A stretch of 64,000 bases of DNA from Psychrobacter sp. JCM 18900 (GCF_904846625.1 NZ_CAJHBL010000006.1:1-64000); one strand, 5' to 3'. Counted from the stretch's first letter, positions 26,789-36,940 are shown. Notes: a model not told the origin generated them from the letters alone. Program-made: numbers and translations.

Positions 26789-28030
26789 TTGCCTACTCAA
26801 TCTTCTCAGTCATCTACTGCTCTAAACTCCTTTGCCCCGCGCCTACTCGACTGGTTTGCCGAAAACGGTCGCCATGACTTACCTTGGCAACAGCACCAGA
26901 CCGATACGCCCAATCCTTATATCGTTTGGTTATCAGAAGTCATGCTTCAGCAAACGCAGGTGATCACTGTATTACCTTACTTTGCGCGTTTTATGGCGTC
27001 GTTTCCGACCGTGCAGGATTTAGCCGCAGCAGAATGGGATACCGTAGCGGAGCATTGGGCAGGACTTGGCTATTATGCACGCGCACGTAATTTGCATAAA
27101 GGTGCTAAACAGTTGGTTGAGGTAATCGATGAAACGGGCGAGTTTCCGCAGACGCTAGCAGGATGGGAAGCGATTTCGGGCGTTGGGCCATCAACTGCTG
27201 GCGCGATTATGGCGATGGGATTGCATCATTATGGCGTCATCTGCGATGGTAATGTCAAACGAGTGCTGACACGTTGGGCGGCAATTGACGGCGATATCAC
27301 CAAATCTGCTACCACCAAAGAGCTATGGGCATTAGCAGAGCGACTGACACCGACAGAGAACTCAGGATTGTTTGCGCAAGCCATGATGGATATGGGTGCG
27401 ACGTTATGTACGCGTAGCAAACCTGCTTGTCTATTATGTCCATTAAAAGAAGACTGCCTAGCCCATGCGCAAGGGCGCGAGACTGATTATCCCGTCAAAG
27501 CAAAAAAACAGCCCAAACCTAGTAAATTCAGTGATGCACTGCTAATCGAAAGTGTAGATGGTGACATACTATGGCTACAACGCCCTGACAACGGCATCTG
27601 GGGTGGATTATGGAGTTTGCCATTACAGTTTGTGGAAAAAGTTGACGGTAAAACGAGTGGTAGCACTGCGAAGAAAGTAGAAGCTAACGATGACAAACCA
27701 TCGAATGTGCCAAATGATGTCCGCAGTAATGAAAAAGTATATGAGGCAGAATTTACCACTGCTGAGCAGATTATCAATGAGTGGCTGATAAAAAATGAAC
27801 TGGTGGCAAAATCAGTTAGCAATACCTTGCTCGATGACGCCCCTATCAAGCATTCGCTGACGCATTTTCACTGGTATTTGACCCCGCGTAAATTGACGAT
27901 CGACGCGACGCAGGTAACTGAGTTAAATCAGAAATTAGCAGCGGCTGAAATTGACTTTAAGTGGTTGACCGAACAAAAAGCGCAAGACAGCCTAGGGCTA
28001 CCTCGCGCGATGGTTAAGATCTTAGAGTAA
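26789..28030 (+). CDS. mutY: A/G-specific adenine DNA glycosylase
   Basis: Removes adenine paired with 8-oxoguanine. Start is TTG at 26789, with AAGGA seven bases upstream; the next Met is residue 52, inside the catalytic domain, so no later start works. The 413-residue protein has Glu50 in SEVMLQQTQ, the helix-hairpin-helix GVGPSTAG (131-138), catalytic Asp153 in ICDGNVKRVL, the Fe-S Cys set 207/214/217/223 (C-x6-C-x2-C-x5-C), and a C-terminal Nudix-like domain (about 245-413). That domain carries a polar insert of about 35 residues (about 285-320) rich in Lys, Asn and Ser. The usual partner yggX is not downstream. Confidence 0.95.
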   Translation: MPTQSSQSSTALNSFAPRLLDWFAENGRHDLPWQQHQTDTPNPYIVWLSEVMLQQTQVITVLPYFARFMASFPTVQDLAAAEWDTVAEHWAGLGYYARARNLHKGAKQLVEVIDETGEFPQTLAGWEAISGVGPSTAGAIMAMGLHHYGVICDGNVKRVLTRWAAIDGDITKSATTKELWALAERLTPTENSGLFAQAMMDMGATLCTRSKPACLLCPLKEDCLAHAQGRETDYPVKAKKQPKPSKFSDALLIESVDGDILWLQRPDNGIWGGLWSLPLQFVEKVDGKTSGSTAKKVEANDDKPSNVPNDVRSNEKVYEAEFTTAEQIINEWLIKNELVAKSVSNTLLDDAPIKHSLTHFHWYLTPRKLTIDATQVTELNQKLAAAEIDFKWLTEQKAQDSLGLPRAMVKILE

Positions 28031-28041
28031 GAAATTGGAAT

Positions 28042-28081
28042 AAAAAAAAGCGACTCATTATTAATATTGGGTCGCTTTTTT
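28042..28081. terminator. Bidirectional terminator between mutY and tesB
   Basis: An AAAAAAGCGAC arm pairs with GTCGCTTTTTT around a loop of about 15 bases, flanked by A and T runs between the two convergent genes. Confidence 0.8.
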
Positions 28082-28118
28082 ATAATGACAATATAAAGAT
28101 AACTGGGTCTAAAGCACC

Positions 28119-29021
28119 CTAAGACTTTGGCACACGCAAACGCATCAGGCCTTCTTGTTGCACGGTGGCGACCAGCTTGCCATCTTGCCAAAACTGACCA
28201 TGATTCAAGCCTTTCGCATTAGACGTGGTATCGCTCCACATGTCATAAAGCATCCATTTATTCAAATCAAAATCACGATGGAAATGCATCGAGTGATCGA
28301 TACTGGCAGCTTGTAGACCACTGGTCATAAAGCTAACACCATGTGACATTAGCCCTGTGCCAACCAAATAAAAGTCAGACGAAAATGCCAATAGTGCTTG
28401 CTGAATAGCCACTGGCTGATTGCCCAATTCGCGAATGCGTAGCCAGTTTGCTTGCTTAGGTTTCATTGGTTCTGGGCTAATCGGATTACGCGGCTTTACT
28501 GGCTTAATCTCGACATGACGGCGGCGCATAAATCTTGCCTTTAGTGCTTCTGGCACTTTTCCGACATTCTCTTCTTTTAGATCTTGCTCTGTTAGCAAGT
28601 CTTCTGGCGGTGGATAGACAGGCATGTCTTCTTGATACTCAAGCCCATCTTCCATCGGTGAAAACGAGGCAATCATTGAAAATATTACTTGTTCAACAGG
28701 CGGCTTACCACGTACTTCTTTGTACTGAATAGCCGTGACTTCACGTGCAGACAAGCTACGACCATCACGCAATCGACGGACTTGGTATATCACTGGTTGG
28801 TTGATATCGCCACCACGCAAAAAATATCCATGCAGTGAGTGACAAGGTTTGTCTTTATCTAATGTATGAGCCGCTGCCATAATTGCTTGAGCGAGCACTT
28901 GCCCACCAAATATACGACTGCCCACATAGTCATGGCTTTTACCCTCAAACACATCAGGGGTAACTTCAATAAGCGCGATAGTAGCCAGCAGCTCATCAAT
29001 CAGTTGTAGATTATCGGACAT
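28119..29021 (-). CDS. tesB: Acyl-CoA thioesterase II
   Basis: Double-hotdog thioesterase that hydrolyses acyl-CoA to free fatty acid and CoA. The ATG at 29021 with AAGGA upstream is preferred to one nine codons earlier (29048), giving 300 residues. The N-terminal hotdog has GGQVLAQA and LHGYFLRGGD; the C-terminal hotdog has SIDHSMHFHRDFD and MWSDTTSNAKGLNHGQFW, which holds the Asp/Thr/Gln-type active residues of TesB. An insert of basic residues (about 155-190) sits between the two domains. It is monocistronic. Confidence 0.93.
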   Translation of the reverse strand: MSDNLQLIDELLATIALIEVTPDVFEGKSHDYVGSRIFGGQVLAQAIMAAAHTLDKDKPCHSLHGYFLRGGDINQPVIYQVRRLRDGRSLSAREVTAIQYKEVRGKPPVEQVIFSMIASFSPMEDGLEYQEDMPVYPPPEDLLTEQDLKEENVGKVPEALKARFMRRRHVEIKPVKPRNPISPEPMKPKQANWLRIRELGNQPVAIQQALLAFSSDFYLVGTGLMSHGVSFMTSGLQAASIDHSMHFHRDFDLNKWMLYDMWSDTTSNAKGLNHGQFWQDGKLVATVQQEGLMRLRVPKS

Positions 29022-29330
29022 GACGATATGTTTCCTTATTTTTATCAAAAACGCTCAGCATCTGATGATATTGATGCCATATAGCCATCATATTTGAATG
29101 TAAAATAATGCGAGATCACTTGTTAAGATCTGTCGAAGGAGACCTTAAAATAAACATACAGACATCGTTAGCGATGTTATCACCGAATATTTATTTTCTA
29201 TAGAAAAGGTAAACATCTTACCCAATATTGGTGGCTTTGACTAGTTACTGTCGGCTTACTCATAAGTATTACTTAGCTGTTTTTGCCAGACACATCGCAA
29301 CTAAAGAGCAAAGCAAGCAATCTCAACCAT
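29022..29330. other. Non-coding gap
   Basis: The region between tesB and rapA holds no supportable gene. A small hairpin CATCG/CGATG is visible near 29162-29175. The tesB promoter should lie on the minus strand in its left part, but I see no convincing boxes. Confidence 0.5.
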
Positions 29331-29365
29331 AAAAAAACGAGATGTATAATAACACCTCGTTTTTG
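29331..29365 (-). terminator. rapA terminator
   Basis: AAAAACGAG and CTCGTTTTT arms with a partly paired inner part and a T-run on the minus strand, 17 bp after the rapA stop. Confidence 0.75.
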
Positions 29366-29381
29366 ACAAATACGCCGATGT

Positions 29382-32270
29382 TTATGGCTTAACTGCTACG
29401 AGTACGCGAATAGAGTCCGGTACTAATGACAAGTTACCAAGTGCTTGCTCACCTTGAGCTTTGAGCTGCTCTAAACGCTCAATCTCTTCAGGACGTACGT
29501 TTGGATTGATCGTTTGTAGATGTTTTAGACGCTTAATTTCGCGTGACCACTGCTGGCTAAAGCGGCTACTTGCTTGCTCACCAATCTCAGCGATCTGCTG
29601 ACGAGCAATGTCTTCAGCTTCGTAATAACGCTGTTCAATCACATCGCCGCGTACTTTAATGACTTGGCGGGCACGGTTTTTATCCAATCGCTCAACATGC
29701 GGCATAATCATCTCAGCACTGATACGAGCCGATAAATCACTGCCCTGCTCACTGATAAAGACACGGATATTTTGTGTGGACAAAGTCGCTGGCAGATTGA
29801 GTACTTTTGGCGCAATCGCTTCAACACGGAAATTCACCTCTAGCAGCACCATACCTTGCGGAACAGCGGCACTTTTTAGCATAGCAACTGTCGTATTACC
29901 AAAGGTGCTAGTGCTGGCTAGCTCATAAATCGCACGCATCAATGGATGCTCGTGAGTGATGAATTCGATATCTTCACGCTGAAGTGCTTGCTCACGCTCG
30001 AAGGTCAACGTCATACCGTCTTCATCACCAAGCGGCAAGCCATCGATATAGTCACTGATCTCGGTGCTATCGATAGGTGCAATCACCCACGAGCCATCAC
30101 GTTGAATGTTGTGATCGATATTAGCAGACGCAAAGAAACGCTCAATGAAATGCGGCAGCAAATTGTTACCATCAAAGTCACGCATAGCATCGGCGATACG
30201 CCCTGCGACACGTGGACGGCATGAGTTATATTCTAGCAGACGGTCACGACCAGCTTGTAGCTGTGCTTCTAGTCCTAAACGTGTCTGTAGCGCCTCGTCA
30301 ATGATGTCTTGCAAGATGACATTATTTTCAGCGGTATCAGCACCCTCAAGCATTGGCTTAAGCTCTTGGATATATTGCTCTTGTACACTTTGGGCAGTTG
30401 GCGATATCTGATTGAACATATTCAGCGCATCGTTATACCATTGATACAGACGCTCTTGCGCTGTACCCTGTACATAAGGCACATGTAGCATGATTTGCTG
30501 CGTCTGACCAATACGATCTAGACGGCCGATACGCTGCTCTAAGGTATCTGGGTTAGCAGGTAGATCCCATAGTATCAACTGGCTTGCAAACTGGAAGTTA
30601 CGACCTTCTGAACCAATCTCTGAACACAATAGTATCTGCGCACCTTCACTATCTGCAAAGAATGCGGCCGCTTGGTCACGCTCAAGCAAAGTCATCTGTT
30701 CAGTAAAGATAGCTGTTTTGATGCCCGCATGCAGACGCAATACTGCTTCTAAACTCTCTACCGTCGCACCACTACGAGCGATTAATAGCACTTTTTGATG
30801 CTTAAGCTCACCGCGTAAAATATCAATCAACCAAGAAACACGTGGATCATCTTCTAGCCAGCCACCATCTGGTTGGTTTTCTTCGCCCCATAGCTGCTCA
30901 CGCAACTTACCATTGGTTTGATAGCTGTCTTTCCATGCTTCAGGTAATGGCAATGGATATGGTTGGCTACTACGCCCATAGAATCCTTTGACACTCTCAC
31001 GCGTATTACGGAACAAAATACGACCTGTACCATGACGATCTAGTAGCTCGTTTAGCGCATGCGTTCGTAGTTTTTCATCTTCATTGATTGAAGATAGCTC
31101 TTCAATACTAATATCTAGCAAGCTACTTAAAGCAGCAATTTGGCCTTCATTCAGTGGCTTTTCTTCTATTAAGACGCCAGCAACTGCTGCTGTCTCTGCA
31201 AAAGCTTCTTGACCATCGATAAACTCATCCAAATCATCAAAACGATCTGGATCAAGCAGACGCAGACGAGCAAAGTGGCTCTGAGCACCGAGCTGCTCTG
31301 GCGTTGCTGTCAATAGCATCACGCCTGGCGTTTCTTCGGCGAAATCTGCAATCAGGTCATACTTATCATTGCCGCCCTGTGCTTCATCCCAATGCAGATG
31401 ATGCGCCTCATCAACGACTAATAAATCAAACCCTGCATCCATCGCTTGGTCATATAAGTCTGGGTGATCGAGTAACAGATCCATACCACCAATGATGCAT
31501 TGCTCAGTGGCAAAGACGTTTTGTTCAGGGTCGTGCTCTTTAATAGCCGCAGTACGCACTAGATCAAACAAGGCAAAGTTTAGGTTAAAACGACGACGCA
31601 GCTCAATCATCCATTGATACTGCAAACTATCTGGCACTAAAATCAACACACGCTCAGCTTTGCCTGTTAGCAACTGCTGATGAATAATCATGCCCGCTTC
31701 GATGGTTTTACCAAGGCCAACCTCATCAGCCAGTAGTACACGCGGTGCGATACGCTTGCCGACTTCATGTGCGATATATAGCTGATGCTCGATGATATCG
31801 ACACGTGCACCCATTAGGCCTTTTAGTGGATGACCTGCCAGCGCTGACTGCATGCGCAAGATATCTTGGCGCAGCTCATACCAGTCACCACGTTCAATAC
31901 GGCCAGCAAGCAAACGCTCAAGCGGCTTGGCCAACGTGATATTGGCAGCAAGGCGGGTTTCCATGATGCCGCGCTCGTGCTCATCGACGCCATATTTCAG
32001 TACGCCCATTACTTCATCAACGGCATTGACCGTATAGCTTTTGCCATCTTGATCGTAGATGCTATCGCCCACCTTAAACACCACGCGCGATAATGGCGCA
32101 GAGTTTTTGGCGTAGACGCGTGTCTCTTCACTTTGCGGAAATAGAATATGCACACATCGGTCGTCAACATCGATGACCACACCTAAGCCAAGCTCAGACT
32201 CCGTATCAGATAAATAACGTTGACCAACGGCGAATTCAGTACTGTGCAATGAAGCAATAGAGATAGTCAT
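29382..32270 (-). CDS. rapA: RNA polymerase-associated SNF2-family protein RapA
   Basis: A 962-residue ATPase that binds RNA polymerase and helps recycle it, a bacterial Swi2/Snf2 protein. N-terminal Tudor-like/SH3 beta domains (about 12-110), then the helicase core: Walker A DEVGLGKT (182-189), Walker B DEAHH (287-291), and in the second RecA-like lobe the motif EQRIGRLDRIGQ. The C-terminal third (about 640-962) is the RapA-specific region. Length agrees with E. coli RapA (968). It is monocistronic, with a terminator at 29331-29365, and convergent to nothing. Confidence 0.96.
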   Translation of the reverse strand: MTISIASLHSTEFAVGQRYLSDTESELGLGVVIDVDDRCVHILFPQSEETRVYAKNSAPLSRVVFKVGDSIYDQDGKSYTVNAVDEVMGVLKYGVDEHERGIMETRLAANITLAKPLERLLAGRIERGDWYELRQDILRMQSALAGHPLKGLMGARVDIIEHQLYIAHEVGKRIAPRVLLADEVGLGKTIEAGMIIHQQLLTGKAERVLILVPDSLQYQWMIELRRRFNLNFALFDLVRTAAIKEHDPEQNVFATEQCIIGGMDLLLDHPDLYDQAMDAGFDLLVVDEAHHLHWDEAQGGNDKYDLIADFAEETPGVMLLTATPEQLGAQSHFARLRLLDPDRFDDLDEFIDGQEAFAETAAVAGVLIEEKPLNEGQIAALSSLLDISIEELSSINEDEKLRTHALNELLDRHGTGRILFRNTRESVKGFYGRSSQPYPLPLPEAWKDSYQTNGKLREQLWGEENQPDGGWLEDDPRVSWLIDILRGELKHQKVLLIARSGATVESLEAVLRLHAGIKTAIFTEQMTLLERDQAAAFFADSEGAQILLCSEIGSEGRNFQFASQLILWDLPANPDTLEQRIGRLDRIGQTQQIMLHVPYVQGTAQERLYQWYNDALNMFNQISPTAQSVQEQYIQELKPMLEGADTAENNVILQDIIDEALQTRLGLEAQLQAGRDRLLEYNSCRPRVAGRIADAMRDFDGNNLLPHFIERFFASANIDHNIQRDGSWVIAPIDSTEISDYIDGLPLGDEDGMTLTFEREQALQREDIEFITHEHPLMRAIYELASTSTFGNTTVAMLKSAAVPQGMVLLEVNFRVEAIAPKVLNLPATLSTQNIRVFISEQGSDLSARISAEMIMPHVERLDKNRARQVIKVRGDVIEQRYYEAEDIARQQIAEIGEQASSRFSQQWSREIKRLKHLQTINPNVRPEEIERLEQLKAQGEQALGNLSLVPDSIRVLVAVKP

Positions 32271-32624
32271 AAGGCGATGTCTTTTGTACTCAGGTAGTAA
32301 GAAATTAAATAGATAGCTTAGAAAAACAGCAATGGCGGCTAACTATAGCTAAATAAGGTTGTTCACACCATAAAATGTCAAAAAGACATAGAAGAAGTGC
32401 CACAACACCAATCAAGCCAATCGTTAAGCCCAACCATTATATAACGTTAGCAGGTAGATGAGTGCGTTAAGTTGACTTTTCAAGAGGCAGCTTGCGATAG
32501 CTATGATTTTATAAGCTATTTAATCGATACTATGTCAGACAAATACACGATTGTTAAATAATACAGATTATCCTATTTCATCAGCAGCTTATATCTATTC
32601 GATCGATATTTGGCCAATTCGTTT
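32271..32624. other. Non-coding gap
   Basis: The gap between the divergent rapA and dehydrogenase genes holds no supportable gene. On the minus strand a TTGACA (32376-32381) could be the -35 of rapA, but the -10 at the right distance is poor. Confidence 0.4.
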
Positions 32625-32652
32625 TTGACTAAAAATACCAACGTGCTACATT
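32625..32652 (+). promoter_or_regulatory. Dehydrogenase promoter
   Basis: TTGACT (32625-32630) and TACATT (32647-32652) separated by 16 bp, about 75 bp upstream of the start codon. Confidence 0.5.
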
Positions 32653-32726
32653 AAGCCGATAAGAAATCATGCGATAGTAATTTATTCGCTAACTATCTAT
32701 AAGACAACAATAAGTAAGGACTAGCC

Positions 32727-33674
32727 ATGCAAGCTGTTTTTTTAGATAAAGGTACGTTTTCTGAAGGTATTGACCTGCCAGCGCCAATAGGTGTGAGCGA
32801 TTACATCGCTTATAACGACACGCCAAAAGACACGGCTGTCATCATTGAGCGCTGCAAAGATGCTGACATTATTATCACCAATAAAGTGCAAATCGGTGCT
32901 GAAGTGATAGAACAACTACCGAAACTTAAGCTGATCCAACTGACCGCCACTGGCATGAACAACGTCGATCAAGAGGCTTGCGATAAGCACGGTGTTGCGC
33001 TGTTCAATGTCGCTGGTTATGCGGTCAAAAGCGTGCCCGAGCATACATTTATGCTCATGTTAAATGCAATGCGCGCAGGCATCCACTACCATCAAAAAGT
33101 TAATGATGGTACATGGCAAGCAAAAGGAGATTTTTGTCTACTGGATATTCCGCTGATAGATTTGGAAGATAAGACGTTGGGTATCATTGGTATTGGCACC
33201 ATTGGCAAGCGGGTGACCGAGATCGCTCGTGCCTTTGGCATGACCGTACTGTGGGCAGAGCACCAAGGACGCGAACCGCGCAGCGACGACTATACCGCGT
33301 TTGATGAAGTATTAGCGCGTGCGGATGTGATCAGTCTGCACTGTCCATTGAATGAACAAACTGAGCATCTTATTAACAAAGATACTCTGGCGAAAATGGT
33401 TAAACATCCGCTAATCGTCAACGTCGCCCGTGGCGGCATCGTTGATAGCCAAGCATTAACTGACGCGGTTAATAATGAGCAAATTATCGGCTATGCTAGT
33501 GATGTGTTTGAACAAGAACCGATCGCTGAAGATGAGCCGCTCCTCAGTATGAGCGACCATCCGCGTGTTATCTTTAGTCCGCACAATGCATGGGGCAGCA
33601 AAAGCGCCCAAGAGACCTTGTGGCAGATGTTAAGCAAGCAAGTCGCTGACTTCATCGACAACCATCATCAGTAA
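32727..33674 (+). CDS. D-2-hydroxyacid dehydrogenase (glycerate dehydrogenase-like)
   Basis: A 315-residue NAD(P)-dependent dehydrogenase that interconverts a D-2-hydroxyacid and its 2-oxoacid. The Rossmann motif is GIIGIGTIGKRV (about 150-161), the substrate-binding Arg is in VNVARGGIVD, and the catalytic His is in SPHNAWGS near the C-terminus, which is the form seen in glycerate dehydrogenase (HprA-like) rather than lactate or phosphoglycerate types. No ACT domain is present. The RBS is AAGGA. It converges with a monooxygenase gene, with 11 bp between stops and no terminator in the gap. Confidence 0.9.
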   Translation: MQAVFLDKGTFSEGIDLPAPIGVSDYIAYNDTPKDTAVIIERCKDADIIITNKVQIGAEVIEQLPKLKLIQLTATGMNNVDQEACDKHGVALFNVAGYAVKSVPEHTFMLMLNAMRAGIHYHQKVNDGTWQAKGDFCLLDIPLIDLEDKTLGIIGIGTIGKRVTEIARAFGMTVLWAEHQGREPRSDDYTAFDEVLARADVISLHCPLNEQTEHLINKDTLAKMVKHPLIVNVARGGIVDSQALTDAVNNEQIIGYASDVFEQEPIAEDEPLLSMSDHPRVIFSPHNAWGSKSAQETLWQMLSKQVADFIDNHHQ

Positions 33675-33685
33675 TTACCAAAACG

Positions 33686-35311
33686 CTAACGACTAAATCG
33701 TAACCAGTCGTCTTTTATCTTGCGATACTTAAGCATGATTCGATCGCTTAGATAGTTGTTGGTCACGAACCAAGGATAGCGATCGCCTTGCTTAGGTAGC
33801 TCGTCTTTGCCGCGTCTGACATAACCAGACGATAGCGAACCCATCACGGTATCTGCTTGAGCACAGGCTGTCATATCGTCAGTCTGTGCTTGTGGCATGG
33901 CGACTTGATAACGGTTTTCATGCATATACCCCAACAGCCTCACTACATACTGACAGGCCAAATCGATTTTTAGTGTCCACGAGGCATTGGTATAGCCAAA
34001 CAGTGCCGCCAGATTAGGTATGCCTTCTATCATGACCGCTTTGTAGGTCATACGCGTGCCAATATCGACAGCTTGACCATCGATATATACCGCAGCCCCG
34101 CCTAGCATCTGTAGTTTTAAACCAGTCGCGGTAACGATGATATCAGCGTCGAGGTGCTGACCAGATTGCAGCATAATTCCCGTTGCCGTAAAGTGACTGA
34201 TTTGATCGGTCACTACTGTTGCACGTTTGTCCTGCAGGGCTTTGAATAAATCACCGTCAGGTACCGCGCATACTCGTTGATCCCACGGATTATAGTCAGG
34301 CATAAAATGGTTGCTATCAACGCCGCTACCTTTCAGCTCTTTTTTCACCCCACTTCTTAAGATTGCCTTCATCACCTTGGGTGCATGAGTCGCAACTTTG
34401 TACAGGCCTTGTTGTCTCAACACATTGCGCGCACGCAGTAGCGTATAAGCTTGCTCTTTTGATAAAGGAGAAAACTTGCCAGATAGCCAGTCAATAGCAT
34501 AGTCATCGCCCGGCACGCTCGCCACATAGGTCGGCGTACGCTGTAGCATCGTGACATGACGCGCACACTGATTACTGTCCTTATCTACTAGCGCAGGTAA
34601 CAACGTCATCGCCGTGGCACCACTACCAATAACGACGACTTTTTTATCATCATAGTCTAGATTATTCCAGTGCTGTGGATGGACGATTTGACCGTGAAAA
34701 CCCTCCTCTCCGTCAAAATGAGGACGATAGCCTTGCTCATAATCATAATAACCAGTGGCACCTACGATAAACTTAGCAGTCTTAACAAACCTCTCACCGC
34801 TTGCATGGTTTTTAATAGTTGCTGACCACTGTTGATCATCACTAGACCATGATATCTGCTGAACTTCATGCTGATAGTGGATATGTTCGGTCACCCCAAA
34901 CTCGTTTGCCGTATCAGCGATATAGCGTTTGATATCATCGCCTGCTGCAAGCATTCTATAATCAAGCCACGGCCTAAAGTTATAGCCAAAGGTCAAGGCG
35001 TCAGAGTCAGAGCGAATCCCGGGATAGGTAAATAAATCCCATGTACCACCCAAATCAGCACGCTTTTCTAAGATAGCAAAGCGCTGTGGAAGTTTTTGCT
35101 TATTAGTCGGTTTTACCTGCTTTTGCTTTTTTGGGGCTTTATGACCGAATAGGCCTTTATGCTGCTGTTGCTGTAAACGGCAAGCCATGCCAATACCTGC
35201 AATACCCGCACCGATGATCAATACTTCATAGTCGGCTACTTTATCCGTCTTTGACTTTTTACCTTTAAGGCGGTTTTTAATGGCCTGTTTGATCGTGGTG
35301 ATATCAAGCAT
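33686..35311 (-). CDS. FAD-dependent flavin monooxygenase (Baeyer-Villiger type)
   Basis: A 541-residue two-dinucleotide-domain flavoprotein. FAD site GAGIAGIG (about 33-40), GGTWDLFTYPG (about 88-98), a signature G-x-x-x-H-x-x-x-W (GQIVHPQHW) typical of flavin-containing and Baeyer-Villiger monooxygenases, and the NADPH site VVIGSGATA follow in order. The usual short link between the first strand and the acidic residue is replaced by a Lys/Gln-rich insert of about 28 residues (about 47-75). Relatives oxidise ketones or long-chain hydrocarbons. It lies downstream of the pseudouridine synthase gene but is probably a separate unit. Confidence 0.88.
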   Translation of the reverse strand: MLDITTIKQAIKNRLKGKKSKTDKVADYEVLIIGAGIAGIGMACRLQQQQHKGLFGHKAPKKQKQVKPTNKQKLPQRFAILEKRADLGGTWDLFTYPGIRSDSDALTFGYNFRPWLDYRMLAAGDDIKRYIADTANEFGVTEHIHYQHEVQQISWSSDDQQWSATIKNHASGERFVKTAKFIVGATGYYDYEQGYRPHFDGEEGFHGQIVHPQHWNNLDYDDKKVVVIGSGATAMTLLPALVDKDSNQCARHVTMLQRTPTYVASVPGDDYAIDWLSGKFSPLSKEQAYTLLRARNVLRQQGLYKVATHAPKVMKAILRSGVKKELKGSGVDSNHFMPDYNPWDQRVCAVPDGDLFKALQDKRATVVTDQISHFTATGIMLQSGQHLDADIIVTATGLKLQMLGGAAVYIDGQAVDIGTRMTYKAVMIEGIPNLAALFGYTNASWTLKIDLACQYVVRLLGYMHENRYQVAMPQAQTDDMTACAQADTVMGSLSSGYVRRGKDELPKQGDRYPWFVTNNYLSDRIMLKYRKIKDDWLRFSR

Positions 35312-35404
35312 ACTTCCATCCTTGTATTTGCATGACTGGCATTTTATAGCTGGCTTTAGAGCCGTTTATCGCATCTATTGACAGCAAGCGGTAAAATCTA
35401 ACTC

Positions 35405-36118
35405 TTAAAATGGGCAGGGACTTTCCCAGTCCATCCAAGCACCCAGTACTGGATGCTTTAAACGCAATTGCTGTGCATGTAAGTTGAGCCTTGGTGCTAT
35501 CTCTAGTGCGGCACCTTCAGCATAAATCGGATCGCCAATCATCACATGATCGACATGCACCATATGTACGCGTAGCTGATGGCTGCGACCAGTGACTGGC
35601 TTTAGCATGACCCGAGTGACTGCCTCGCCATTACAGGTTTCGTGAGCCACAACTTCATATAAGGTTAGCGCATGCTTTGACCAGTCATGATCGACGATAT
35701 GGCGCGGTTTGGTACTTGGCTCATAACGCACTGGCACGGATATCTCACCAGTTGCTCCGACCTGCTCCCACTCACCAAAGACACGCGCTTGGTATTTCTT
35801 TTGCGGTAAACGCTCGATGAATTGCTTACTGATATTGGTTTGCGCTGCTGCATTTTTTGCAAAAATAAGCAGTCCCGACGTGTCCATATCTAAGCGGTGA
35901 ATCAACTTGACGGCTGGATTGGCACGCTCAAGACGAGCAAGCAGACTGACTTTGAGTGTTTTACCATCGACGCTTAATAGGCCTGCAGGTTTATCAACTA
36001 CCCAAATATCATCGTCTTCGTAAACCGTAATCTCTTGTGCAAAATTTTTAAAAAACTCAAGCGGATAAGCGCTCTCTTGGGCATTGAGGGCATTAACTTC
36101 TTCATCGGTAAAAGGCAT
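35405..36118 (-). CDS. RluA-family pseudouridine synthase
   Basis: A 237-residue enzyme that converts specific uridines of rRNA or tRNA to pseudouridine. The signature HRLDMDTSGLL (74-84) contains the catalytic Asp77, followed by GRSHQLRVH for RNA binding near residue 180. It lacks an N-terminal S4 domain, as does RluA itself, which modifies 23S rRNA U746 and some tRNAs, so RluA is the closest guess. The start ATG is preceded by a weak Shine-Dalgarno. The monooxygenase gene follows on the same strand after 93 bp. Confidence 0.87.
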   Translation of the reverse strand: MPFTDEEVNALNAQESAYPLEFFKNFAQEITVYEDDDIWVVDKPAGLLSVDGKTLKVSLLARLERANPAVKLIHRLDMDTSGLLIFAKNAAAQTNISKQFIERLPQKKYQARVFGEWEQVGATGEISVPVRYEPSTKPRHIVDHDWSKHALTLYEVVAHETCNGEAVTRVMLKPVTGRSHQLRVHMVHVDHVMIGDPIYAEGAALEIAPRLNLHAQQLRLKHPVLGAWMDWESPCPF

Positions 36119-36494
36119 AAATTTAACTACTTATATAAATTGGTTTTAAGATAAGGATTTTTGGTGGCTAATCTTTTGGACACGATAGCTATATTTGGCA
36201 CGATAGCCATTTTATGAACAATGATTATTTGGACAAAAGGTCAAAACTTCGACTGATTTTTAACGTTATTAATATCGCTAGCTGCTAATCACTAGCTACT
36301 AATCAATAACTACTATATAAACGAGATATAAAATACGACTTATATCGCACTGAGATACATACTTTGATAAGGACAATCGTATTAAATAACAGATTAGACA
36401 CTCTTGTACTGCACCGTTTCGATTTATTGTGCTAATACTAGTTGTTAAACAATTTAACCAGCCTGTATCTGTCAAATTAGAGCAAACATGTTAA
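36119..36494. other. Non-coding gap before trxA
   Basis: An A/T-rich divergent region between the pseudouridine synthase and trxA genes with several short repeats of ACTAC/TAGCT type sequence. No gene is supportable. Confidence 0.4.
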
Positions 36495-36500
36495 TATAAT
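36472..36500 (+). promoter_or_regulatory. Possible trxA promoter
   Basis: A perfect TATAAT at 36495-36500 with a poor -35 (TCAAAT, 36472-36477) at 17 bp. The transcript would have a 5' leader of about 105 nt. Confidence 0.4.
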
Positions 36501-36613
36501 GGCACATTTTCACCCCTTCTAAACAATTCTTTGACCACCAACTGATTTATTATTAAACCAATATATAGGTTGATGAGTGGTGATAGAAGTAATAAAACAA
36601 GAGAGATAAAATT

Positions 36614-36940
36614 ATGTCAGACCTTATTGTACATACTACCGACACAGACTTTGATCAAGACGTTCTACAATCAGACGTACCTGTATTAGTAGACTTCTGG
36701 GCACCATGGTGTGGTCCTTGTAAAGCCATCGCTCCTATTTTAGAAGATCTAGCGACTGAGTACCAAGGTAAAGTTAAAATCGTCAAAGTAGACGTAGACA
36801 ACAACCCACAAGCGGCTAGCCGTTTCGGTATTCGTAACATCCCAACACTATTTGTATTCAAAGATGGCGAAAAAGTTGACTCAGTAATGGGCCTACAGCC
36901 AAAAGCTGAATTGGCTAAAGTACTAGACAAGCATTTATAA
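36614..36940 (+). CDS. trxA: Thioredoxin
   Basis: A 108-residue disulfide reductase of the cytoplasm, full length for the family, with the active site WCGPC (Cys33 and Cys36) after DFWAP, the cis-Pro in RNIPTL, and [12 protein letters not shown]. It reduces ribonucleotide reductase, PAPS reductase and others, and is itself reduced by thioredoxin reductase. Good RBS (AGAGAGATAA). rho follows downstream after a terminator, the trxA-rho order also seen in E. coli. Confidence 0.97.
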   Translation: MSDLIVHTTDTDFDQDVLQSDVPVLVDFWAPWCGPCKAIAPILEDLATEYQGKVKIVKVDVDNNPQAASRFGIRNIPTLFVFKDGEKVDSVMGLQPKAELAKVLDKHL

